From a virus, in IMG/VR virus record IMGVR_UViG_3300021378_000183, positions 1-22,020 of that record: a stretch of 22,020 nucleotides of DNA. One strand, written 5' to 3'. The notes beneath the pieces were generated by a model that was not told the DNA's origin, did no database searches, and worked only from the letters and a program-made list of their open reading frames with translations. Positions 6,674 to 13,710 of this stretch are shown piece after piece. Numbering within the stretch: the stretch's first letter is position 1; each line of letters starts with the position of its first letter. The position numbers and the translations under genes are program-made.

Positions 6674-8946
6674 TATTTAGGTTTGTACTGAGTAGAGGTA
6701 CTGCCTGATGCTGTGCCTGTTCTGTTACCTGATTTATTAAGTACATCTGTAACATGAGCTATATCTAATTTAAAAGTTAGCCATTTTTTAGTAAGTGATT
6801 TCATATTAAGGATATTTGGATTTTCTTCATCAAAACTTTCAAATGTTCCTTTTACTTCTTTGCCTTTATTTACACCACTTACTCCTTTCCATGAAACAAT
6901 ACTACCAGGTTTTAATTCCCTATGTTTTATCATTATTGGACCGCCTGTAGGCTTCTCTAATTCTTCAGGACTACCACCTGCACCTTCATTTGCCTCATCA
7001 TTAATTTGTTTATCTTCTTCTTCATTAGTGGTTAAGTCTGGCATTTCTTGTTCTTTTTCCTGTTGGATTTCTTTTCTTAACTTCTCTAAAATTTCATGCT
7101 GGTCTTTGCTCATGGTTAATGTATTTTTACCTTTAAGTGGGAAAACTTCTCCAGTATAAAAATAAAATCCATCACCATTTGGTCCTTGCTCCTTATTTAC
7201 ATTTAAACCAAGTTCAGGATAATGTAGTTTTACTAGCACAGAATTTAAAATCCTAGTGGGTCTTGTTAATACTTTTCCTGTATCTGGATCTACCTGACCA
7301 CTTATTTCATCTTCTTTTGCAAAAGGTACTTTGTTATCTGATTTGTCTATACCCGCACCCATAACTTTTCCTGAACATTTAAAATTAATTGTGGGGAAAT
7401 CCATAGCACCTCCGGAATATCCACTGGGATTTGCCTTTTCATCTGGCTGGACTACCACTAGTTGTCCTTTCCTAAATTTGCCGCCATAATATCTAGTTAA
7501 AATATCTTCATACTTTTTAATATTTTGTAGTGATATTTGTCTGAATTTTTTATCAAGAGTCTTATTTTTTACAGCATCTTTATATGCATCTAAATGGACT
7601 TGTACTTCATCTAATAATGATCCAGTTGATTGATCAGTTCTGCCTTTTTTTACTGTTACTAAAAGTTCACTTAATTTATTTTCCCAATATACTATACTCT
7701 TTTTGGCTTCCTCTGATTCATCAATCTCACCTTGATGCTTCTGCCAACTATATGCTTTTTTAAGTGTGCCATAATGATTAGTTAATCCTTTTTTAGCCAT
7801 ACCAAAAATTGCATTAGAAATCGGATTGTATACACCTCTTTTAATAATTTTAGTAAACAATGGTGCTTTTGGATCTAAATCATCCCCATATAAACTAAAT
7901 TGCTCTGTAAACCAGTCTTGTATTTTTTGAGTTGATGAGGGTGGAATTCTTGTTACTGTATCTGCTTCGTATCCTAATGATGCACATAGTAATGCATGTG
8001 TCATAGAATTTTGTGGGACTTTTTTCTGGTCGCTTTGTCTTACAAAATATGGGCGATGATCTGGATTGTTAGGATATTTCAGAGGATCCATTTTTATGAT
8101 TACTTCTTTACCGTCTTCATCTATACCTTTAAATTCTCCCTTGTAAATATATTTTACACCTGAGCCTTTCATAGCATAGGCTCTATCATGTTTTAATAAT
8201 GTTCCTGTGGTTTCTGCTTGAAATTCTTGATACTTCTCATTATCCTTTTTTATTTTTTTAATAACGGCTGTTCTATAGGCGCGGTCAACAGTTCCATCTG
8301 ACTCTATATTACCTGTATTTTTAGCAGTTGATTTTTCATAATTATATGTATTGGTTCTACTATCATAATCAGGAACAAAACGTCTATCTCCATTTATAAG
8401 ATACATCAACTTTGCTACTAGTTCTCTTAATTGGGAGTTAGTTGCCCTTCCTATATTAAATGGTTCATTTTCTGTACCAACCCTGTGCCATGCTCCACTG
8501 GTAGAATTGTTGGTAATATACTCTTTTTGAATATACTCAGCGTCTGTAAGTTCTGCATCTGGATTTTTTTGTAGTATTGCCTTAGTAATTGCCTTAATAT
8601 CAGGTGATCCTGCAGGAGTATTTACCTTAGCAAAATCTAATAACCTCTTATATTCATCAGAGTTCGGGTCTACTTCTACATCTGGATCTTCATCTTTAGG
8701 AGTAATATCTGGATTCCACCATGTCCCAGGAGTATAATTATCAGGTCCTATAAGAGGCTCTAAATCATAGAGCCAAACATAATAGTCATTAGCATCAGTC
8801 AAAGGATTAATTGATTTATCACCTGCATATGTGGGGATATCATGATTCCTTGCATATTGGCCATGCATCAATTTGTTATTAGAATTGAGTTTAGGACCCG
8901 CTTCAAGTAAATTAGATTGTACTTTAGTTACTTCTAGAATTCGCAT
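6673..8946 (-). CDS. Large late virion-type protein, unknown family
   Basis: A 757-residue protein, the longest in the window, without a membrane segment or a catalytic motif that I recognise. The N-terminus MRILEVTKVQSNLLE, then AG, looks like a T4 capsid-targeting peptide with cleavage after LLE at residue 15. There follow a mixed domain (20-330), a helical, lysine-rich region (about 400-510), a domain with KGQLVVVQPDE (about 515) and a C-terminal small-barrel-like part (ELKPGSIVSWKGVSG, then KEVKGTFESFD, about 680-720) that resembles an SH3-like or KOW-like module. A Glu-rich linker lies near 640-675. Its start overlaps the end of the 93-aa gene by 23 bases. A packaged internal or injected protein is the best guess from leader peptide and gene order. 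Confidence 0.65.
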   Translation of the reverse strand: MRILEVTKVQSNLLEAGPKLNSNNKLMHGQYARNHDIPTYAGDKSINPLTDANDYYVWLYDLEPLIGPDNYTPGTWWNPDITPKDEDPDVEVDPNSDEYKRLLDFAKVNTPAGSPDIKAITKAILQKNPDAELTDAEYIQKEYITNNSTSGAWHRVGTENEPFNIGRATNSQLRELVAKLMYLINGDRRFVPDYDSRTNTYNYEKSTAKNTGNIESDGTVDRAYRTAVIKKIKKDNEKYQEFQAETTGTLLKHDRAYAMKGSGVKYIYKGEFKGIDEDGKEVIIKMDPLKYPNNPDHRPYFVRQSDQKKVPQNSMTHALLCASLGYEADTVTRIPPSSTQKIQDWFTEQFSLYGDDLDPKAPLFTKIIKRGVYNPISNAIFGMAKKGLTNHYGTLKKAYSWQKHQGEIDESEEAKKSIVYWENKLSELLVTVKKGRTDQSTGSLLDEVQVHLDAYKDAVKNKTLDKKFRQISLQNIKKYEDILTRYYGGKFRKGQLVVVQPDEKANPSGYSGGAMDFPTINFKCSGKVMGAGIDKSDNKVPFAKEDEISGQVDPDTGKVLTRPTRILNSVLVKLHYPELGLNVNKEQGPNGDGFYFYTGEVFPLKGKNTLTMSKDQHEILEKLRKEIQQEKEQEMPDLTTNEEEDKQINDEANEGAGGSPEELEKPTGGPIMIKHRELKPGSIVSWKGVSGVNKGKEVKGTFESFDEENPNILNMKSLTKKWLTFKLDIAHVTDVLNKSGNRTGTASGSTSTQYKPK

Positions 8947-9205
8947 CTTCTATCTCTTTTTGGTCTTCTTTTATAACTTTTTTAATACCTCTGGAGAATT
9001 TATTTGCGTCTTTTCCGCGAATGCTGTTTATAAGCCTATTTGTAAGATCTTTTGCAGTTTGCTCATTGTAGTTTTGTTCAATTTGTTCTATTAAGTTAAT
9101 AGCACTATTGATTACATGCTCGCCTCTGTTCGATACCACATGGTTTCTGTCACGATCTACTGAGATTTGATTTAATTCTTCTAATATACTGCGAGCCTTT
9201 TTCAC
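8924..9205 (-). CDS. Small helical late protein, GTG start
   Basis: A 93-residue, nearly all-helical protein (MKKARSILEELNQISVDRDR), known to me as a recurrent uncharacterised protein of marine T4-like phages. The start codon is GTG at 9205; it is supported by GGAG six bases upstream and by the late promoter box at 9237-9244. An ATG that lies a few bases upstream is in another frame and stops at once. The first residues contain ILE-E, again compatible with an L/I-x-E protease site. It is the first gene of the late run 9205-3799. Scaffold, core or internal protein are possible roles. Confidence 0.7.
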   Translation of the reverse strand: MKKARSILEELNQISVDRDRNHVVSNRGEHVINSAINLIEQIEQNYNEQTAKDLTNRLINSIRGKDANKFSRGIKKVIKEDQKEIEDANSRSN

Positions 9206-9236
9206 GTTTTCTCCATTGAAAAATTCTATATAATGC

Positions 9237-9244
9237 TATTTATC
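9237..9244 (-). promoter_or_regulatory. T4-type late promoter box GATAAATA
   Basis: GATAAATA on the minus strand, 31 bases before the GTG at 9205. It lies in and just beyond the last bases of the gp41 gene (stop at 9246), so the late unit of virion proteins begins immediately after the replication block. Confidence 0.75.
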
Positions 9245-9245
9245 A

Positions 9246-10628
9246 TTATAAGTCGGATTTCTTTAGGAACTCTCGCATGTTCATAGACTGCTCTATTGTG
9301 GATTTTTGTTCAGGTTCGTCTGCCTTTATGGCATTTCCACGTTTTAGTTGATCCACTAGGTTGTTTGTAGTGACTGTCATTGCATCTTCATCACCATCCT
9401 GAAGATCTTCTATCCGTAATGTGTCAGGATCAAATCTTAAATCTACTTTAGTGCCAACACCACTACTACTTCTTGTTTTCATAAATTGTATCTGATATCT
9501 ACCCTTTTCTCTCATAGCATTACTTGTAAAAATACCCACAACATTATCTGCTGTCTGTATTTTACTAATACCACCTGCTATATGATGATGATCGAATTCT
9601 ATTTCTTCTACAGCACCTCTGTTTAACTGTGAAGCAGTAACAAATAATAAGTCTCTTTCAACTGCTAAGTTACGCAACTCCTCAGATACATATTTGTCTT
9701 TAATAAACAAATCACTACCACTTACCTTTGCACTGATAGGCATCATTAAATCCAAGTAATCAACTAATAAACAATCTACTTTTTCACCACAAGATATTTC
9801 ATATTCACGTAAAAATACTCTGATATCATTTACATTTACACCATTTGGCATCTGTTTTACTCTAAGTCTACCAGCACCTTTGGCTTTCATACGAACTTTT
9901 AAATCTACATCATCCATATTACGCATTATTTCTTTTGTACCAAATCCACTTACCATACTGTCTAATCGCATACTAATTAATTGTTCACTAAGCTCTAAAC
10001 TGATATAAACAGTATTCATACCTGCCAATGCCCAATTAACAGCAAAGTTTTGTAAAAACAAACTTTTACCTGCACCAGATCCACCAGCAAAAATAGTCAT
10101 TTCGCCTCTGTTTAATCCACCATATAGTTTTTGATCTATTCCTTTCCAGCCTGTGCTAATAGCACCTGACTGATCTTTTATCCATTGCAATCGCTCTTTC
10201 GGATTTTCAAAATAATCTAAACCTAAATCTTTTACTAAGCCTACCTGGCTTGCTTCTTTAATTTTATTTTCCACAGTACCATAGTCTTGTTTTTCTAACA
10301 AGTCTGTGCTTTCAATAATTGCTTTTTCTAATGCTTTGTGTCTGCAGAATGTCTCGAATTCATTCATAAACCATTCATGATGATCAGGCGTCACATTTGG
10401 AATAGGTTCCAGTTGTATACCTGCTACTGCACTTACCTGCTCAGGCGTAGGAATAGCATTGTGGCTTGTGCTGTGAGACTCAAATAACTCAACTGCTTTT
10501 CGATACTTTAAGTTAAAAAACTCAGGTTTTACAATATTTTGACACCTAGCAAATAAGTCTTTATCACTTAGTAAAAATCTTAAAAATAATTCTTGTGTTT
10601 CTTCTGTATATGTTTTTATATCTGCCAT
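9246..10628 (-). CDS. 41: Replicative DNA helicase gp41 (DnaB family)
   Basis: The protein has 460 residues, close to T4 gp41 (475). It is the ring helicase that unwinds DNA 5' to 3' at the fork and works with primase gp61. An N-terminal helical domain (1-130) is followed by a RecA-type core: Walker A GGSGAGKS at 182-189, YISLELS (the strand and Glu after motif 1a, about 208-214), Walker B CLLVDYLDLM at 286-295, a QLNRG motif (about 341-345) with the sensor Gln, and FMKTRSSSG near the arginine-finger region. The start has an AGGAAA ribosome site. The upstream SGNH-like gene overlaps it by 13 bases. T4 also has 61 and 41 close together with small genes between. Confidence 0.93.
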   Translation of the reverse strand: MADIKTYTEETQELFLRFLLSDKDLFARCQNIVKPEFFNLKYRKAVELFESHSTSHNAIPTPEQVSAVAGIQLEPIPNVTPDHHEWFMNEFETFCRHKALEKAIIESTDLLEKQDYGTVENKIKEASQVGLVKDLGLDYFENPKERLQWIKDQSGAISTGWKGIDQKLYGGLNRGEMTIFAGGSGAGKSLFLQNFAVNWALAGMNTVYISLELSEQLISMRLDSMVSGFGTKEIMRNMDDVDLKVRMKAKGAGRLRVKQMPNGVNVNDIRVFLREYEISCGEKVDCLLVDYLDLMMPISAKVSGSDLFIKDKYVSEELRNLAVERDLLFVTASQLNRGAVEEIEFDHHHIAGGISKIQTADNVVGIFTSNAMREKGRYQIQFMKTRSSSGVGTKVDLRFDPDTLRIEDLQDGDEDAMTVTTNNLVDQLKRGNAIKADEPEQKSTIEQSMNMREFLKKSDL

Positions 10629-11329
10629 CTTTTTCCTATCTCATTTAATATATATCTTGCGAAAATGATATGCCCATCTTTGTTTGGATGTTTATCGTCT
10701 TCACTTATTTTGTGGTTTATAGTAATATTTGATACTGGCAAAATAAAATTACTTTTATCAAATACTGGAAAGTCTAATCCATTAAAAGGTTGGCCATCAT
10801 GACCAGATTCAGTAAACACATTAGGCATACATTTATTACTCATACCTGTGATTAAAAATTTTATATTTTTGTGTTTACATAATTCTATAAAAGTATTTAA
10901 CATGTTGTATGTTTCAAATATACCTTCTTCTAGAGTTCTTGTCATAAAAATAGTAGGCATAATTAATCTTTGAAAAAAATTTTCAACCTCTTTTACTACA
11001 TCTATACTTTCTTGTAAAACTCTGTCCTCAGTAAAATGTAAATCTTTTATGACACCTATCCAAGCCTTGTGAGTGTCATGAAAAACTTCTGTTCTTTCTG
11101 GTGATGTAAGTTGTAAAATAATAATCCAATCGTCTAAATTTTCTGTATTGTTTATAAATTCTGTTGCTTGTCTAAATAATCTGTGATTACTTCCTCCCTC
11201 AATAGATTTATTAATAACAGTTTCAAAATTATCTTGTAAATAAAATCCCCAATTTATTAAATTATCTGTATTGGGGAACTTCTGTGTCCCAGAGCTAAAA
11301 CTACAACCATTTACATATAGTTTTTTCAT
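10616..11329 (-). CDS. SGNH/GDSL-hydrolase-like protein
   Basis: A 237-residue protein starting MKKLYVNGCSFSSG. The start at 11329 is preferred over an in-frame ATG four codons upstream because it overlaps the TGA of the 43-aa gene (ATGA). Blocks of the SGNH family are present: block I NGCSFSSG with the candidate nucleophile Ser, a G-G-S-N stretch (block II/III-like, EGGSNHRL near 44-51), and the C-terminal DDKHPNKDGH (block V, Asp-x-x-His). Such proteins hydrolyse esters or act on acylated sugars. The position between primase and helicase is unexpected for an esterase. Proteins of this type are common in marine phages with unknown substrate; tailoring of cell-surface or virion glycans is one possibility. 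Confidence 0.75.
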   Translation of the reverse strand: MKKLYVNGCSFSSGTQKFPNTDNLINWGFYLQDNFETVINKSIEGGSNHRLFRQATEFINNTENLDDWIIILQLTSPERTEVFHDTHKAWIGVIKDLHFTEDRVLQESIDVVKEVENFFQRLIMPTIFMTRTLEEGIFETYNMLNTFIELCKHKNIKFLITGMSNKCMPNVFTESGHDGQPFNGLDFPVFDKSNFILPVSNITINHKISEDDKHPNKDGHIIFARYILNEIGKRWQI

Positions 11330-11457
11330 AAAACTGTCCATAAAAGCATAATTAACATAGGTACTTCATGCAGTAACAAATGTATGATTACAGAATATCC
11401 AAGTATTTGTTTCCAGTGTATCTTACATAAATTAAAAAAGTCGTTTATATATTTCAT
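11326..11457 (-). CDS. 43-aa membrane miniprotein between gp61 and the SGNH gene
   Basis: The protein begins MKYINDFFNLCKIHWKQILG and continues as a hydrophobic segment (about residues 18-43) ending MLIMLLWTVL, a likely single membrane helix. Its ATG overlaps the TGA of gp61 (ATGA), and its own TGA overlaps the ATG of the SGNH-like gene (ATGA), so it fits exactly in the gap and is translationally coupled on both sides. This is strong evidence of a real gene despite its size. The basic, aromatic N-terminus suggests an amphipathic region before the membrane segment. The function is unknown. Confidence 0.75.
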   Translation of the reverse strand: MKYINDFFNLCKIHWKQILGYSVIIHLLLHEVPMLIMLLWTVL

Positions 11458-12431
11458 AACATTTTTGCCTTTACTTGTACTTTTAATTTATTATCTGTGG
11501 AATGTTTTATAATACTTGCCAAAGTAGCCAATCTTCCATACTTAATAACCGCTTCATCGGCATCTTTAATGTCATTTGCCCAGGGAGGAAAACTTACCTC
11601 CCAACCTAACTCTAATGCCTGCTCTATAAGTTCTTTTCCTGCACTATCTCTATCAGGACATAGTATAACACGTTTACCTAATTTTTCAATCAGATGTGCC
11701 TGCTCTGGTGTAACACTATTACCTTGTATACTAACTCCATCTAGTTGAATTGCATCAAAAACACCTTCAGTCACAATTACAATTTCTCTTTTGCTATCAG
11801 CAAACCTATCAATATTAAAAACATACCCAGGTTGTATTTTATGCAAATACTTTGGTGTTGTTTTATTAGGAGGATCAATATGCCTTGCAGTCCAACCAAC
11901 TAACTCTCCATTATAAGTAAATGGAACAACCAGTCTCTGCTTATATAGACTCTCATCAAAATAAAGTAATGGATATAGACCAAGCAGACCTCTTTGTTTT
12001 GCATATTGCTTTATACTATGTGTATCTGGCAAATCTTCTACTGCTACGGCTGTGTCTGGCAGTTTCTCCGTGCTGAACTTTTGTAAGTTGTATATATAGT
12101 CGCCCGGCTCCTGTTCTTCTAAGACATCATTATATTTTAATAATTCAATTTGCACTTTATGTATATCTGAATCGGATACACCCAGTATAGATGCTAAATC
12201 TTTATATTTTTTCCCTAAATTTGGATTTGGTGCCCAACCTGTAGTAAAACCACAATTAAAACAATTATAACTTATTCTAGCACCAGTTGTAATTAGTCCG
12301 CCCCTTTTTCTCTTATCATTACACATAGGACAATCCATAGTAATCCAGCCACTAGGAGTTTTTGTTGTTCTAACGGGTAAATTATCTAAAAGTAGCCTAT
12401 GTACTTTTTCTACAAGAAAGTCGATATCCAT
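11454..12431 (-). CDS. 61: DNA primase gp61
   Basis: The protein has 325 residues (T4 gp61 has 342). It makes RNA primers for lagging-strand synthesis with helicase gp41. It has an N-terminal zinc ribbon (CPMC at 34-37 and CFNC at 57-60), a central region with YFDESLYKQRLVVPF, and a Toprim domain: TEGVFDAIQL with Glu222, CPDRDSAG with Asp260 and Asp262, and a DIKDADEA stretch near 287-294. The ATG at 12431 has no ribosome site; the sigma70 promoter just upstream would start the mRNA at or within a base or two of the ATG. Its TGA overlaps the following miniprotein start. Confidence 0.92.
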   Translation of the reverse strand: MDIDFLVEKVHRLLLDNLPVRTTKTPSGWITMDCPMCNDKRKRGGLITTGARISYNCFNCGFTTGWAPNPNLGKKYKDLASILGVSDSDIHKVQIELLKYNDVLEEQEPGDYIYNLQKFSTEKLPDTAVAVEDLPDTHSIKQYAKQRGLLGLYPLLYFDESLYKQRLVVPFTYNGELVGWTARHIDPPNKTTPKYLHKIQPGYVFNIDRFADSKREIVIVTEGVFDAIQLDGVSIQGNSVTPEQAHLIEKLGKRVILCPDRDSAGKELIEQALELGWEVSFPPWANDIKDADEAVIKYGRLATLASIIKHSTDNKLKVQVKAKML

Positions 12432-12437
12432 GCGGAT

Positions 12438-12466
12438 ATTATAGCAGAATATATCTAAAAAGTCAA
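12438..12466 (-). promoter_or_regulatory. Sigma70-type promoter for the gp61-gp41 block
   Basis: On the minus strand, TTGACT (-35, 12466-12461), a 17-base spacer and a perfect TATAAT (-10, 12443-12438). The expected start of transcription, six to seven bases on, falls on the A of the gp61 ATG at 12431. It is unlike the late boxes and implies early or middle transcription by host polymerase. Confidence 0.8.
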
Positions 12467-13270
12467 TTAATTTCTGACCAGAACTTTGTCTATAGTACCG
12501 CTGTCAGGTGTATGAATTACTCTGATCCAATTTGCATTTACAGTAAATGTTTTATGGTAGATATCACTAGAAGCGGATATACTTATATTACTTTCTATAT
12601 TAAACCAATCACTACTTGCTTCGTCACTGTTAGGAGTATTTTCTATACAACTACCTTGTATTGTTAAATTTCCTGTATATGCTGAAGGGTAAACAGCAAT
12701 GCTATGTAGAGCATGGCTGAAATTTCTATCCTGATTACCAAATAAAGCACTGGTTGTAAATATATTTGCTGGATCACCAGACCCAGTACTAGCAACCTGT
12801 GTAAAACTGTTTGATAATTGGGTTTCAACAGGTTCATGTTTTATTTGTGCGTCTATTTCTAACTGAAACTTTACACTACTGTTTTGATCAGTATAGACAG
12901 GATATTCATTGCCGTCTTGTTTTGTCATAGAAACATAAATTGTATATAAACCTTCATCAACATTTCTTAAGTCTCCTTCGTCTAAAACAAGTTTAACCTG
13001 TCCTATATCGCTAGTATGCTCAAGAAGTTTAGTAAATATTCTACGTTTAGTAGTAGGATTTATAAGTGTAGCAGATAAACTGTCAGAAAAAACATTCTGT
13101 AGTTTTCTATCCCTATTCCTAATATCAAATTTTATTTGGTTATACATGCCTTTGTGGGCGATTAGTTTTCTATTATTCATTGGTCTGTTATCCACATAAA
13201 GTCCATTGGTATCCACCACCATTTCGATGATATCCTCGTAAAGATATAGTCTGTGATCACCATGTGACAT
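12467..13270 (-). CDS. Probable tail/baseplate-associated structural protein
   Basis: A 267-residue, beta-rich protein. Residues about 20-145 look like the immunoglobulin-like domain of baseplate upper proteins (BppU type): strands such as NQIKFDIRNRDRK, SATLINPTTKRRIF and EGLYTIYVSMTKQDG describe a repeated pattern of a quantity, its limits and a sequence of values. The C-terminal half (about 175-267) is a second beta domain that includes SHALHSIAVYPSAYTGNLT and a final IRVIHTPDSGTIDKVLVRN. There is no signal peptide or membrane segment. A late promoter box lies 23 bases upstream. A role in tail fibre or baseplate is inferred from composition and promoter type. Confidence 0.6.
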   Translation of the reverse strand: MSHGDHRLYLYEDIIEMVVDTNGLYVDNRPMNNRKLIAHKGMYNQIKFDIRNRDRKLQNVFSDSLSATLINPTTKRRIFTKLLEHTSDIGQVKLVLDEGDLRNVDEGLYTIYVSMTKQDGNEYPVYTDQNSSVKFQLEIDAQIKHEPVETQLSNSFTQVASTGSGDPANIFTTSALFGNQDRNFSHALHSIAVYPSAYTGNLTIQGSCIENTPNSDEASSDWFNIESNISISASSDIYHKTFTVNANWIRVIHTPDSGTIDKVLVRN

Positions 13271-13293
13271 ATTTTTAGCTCTTAATAATATAC

Positions 13294-13301
13294 TATTTAT
13301 C
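13294..13301 (-). promoter_or_regulatory. T4-type late promoter box GATAAATA (leftward)
   Basis: GATAAATA on the minus strand, 23 bases before the ATG at 13270. It is the left half of a near-palindrome whose right half is the plus-strand box at 13311-13318. Confidence 0.75.
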
Positions 13302-13310
13302 GTTTCGACG

Positions 13311-13318
13311 CATAAATA
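13311..13318 (+). promoter_or_regulatory. Late promoter-like box CATAAATA (rightward)
   Basis: CATAAATA on the plus strand matches the last seven bases of the T4 late consensus. With the usual T4 spacing, transcription would start at about 13324, which is the GTG start of the plus-strand gene. It is the only such box facing right, and it serves the only rightward gene. Confidence 0.6.
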
Positions 13319-13323
13319 CTTTT

Positions 13324-13710
13324 GTGGAGAAAGACAACCTTATAACAGAAACAACTGAGCGATACCCTTTTCTGACTGGTATACAATACGGACAAGGAGA
13401 ATACATAGGCATTGTTGTGAATCATGATAATGCTATAATGACTTTTTATGATGTATCAAAAATAAACAATGAAAAAGAACGTGAAGAGTTCCTAGAGCTA
13501 GGCGAAACCTGGTGGTGGGAAAGTAACAGACAATTGCCTATAGATATATTTTTACATCATGAAATGAAACAATTTCATAGATGTTTAAGGACCTTTGTAA
13601 TGAAAGATATAGAAATACTTTTTGGTCCTATAACCAGTTTACAAAATCTTCTTAAAAAGAGAATTAAAAGAAGAGGCGTACAACTTGTAATTAAACATAA
13701 AGATAACTAA
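13324..13710 (+). CDS. Conserved phage protein of unknown function, the only plus-strand gene
   Basis: A 128-residue protein with conserved-looking segments RYPFLTGIQYGQGEYIGIV, ETWWWESNRQLPIDIFLHH and LKKRIKRRGVQLVIK, a type I know from marine T4-like phages without a function. The only in-frame start before the conserved part is GTG at 13324 (an upstream TAG at 13276 closes the frame). It has no ribosome site, and the late-type box at 13311 would begin the mRNA on this codon, so translation may be leaderless. It ends flush against the minus-strand gene at 13711: the two stop codons are adjacent. The C-terminus is basic, which may mean nucleic-acid binding. Confidence 0.75.
   Translation: MEKDNLITETTERYPFLTGIQYGQGEYIGIVVNHDNAIMTFYDVSKINNEKEREEFLELGETWWWESNRQLPIDIFLHHEMKQFHRCLRTFVMKDIEILFGPITSLQNLLKKRIKRRGVQLVIKHKDN

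Noticed and set aside
6860-7159. 99-codon plus-strand frame opposite the 757-aa gene
   Set aside because: No ribosome site, antisense to a long gene with consistent frame and coupling; Ser/Phe-rich composition is a shadow effect.
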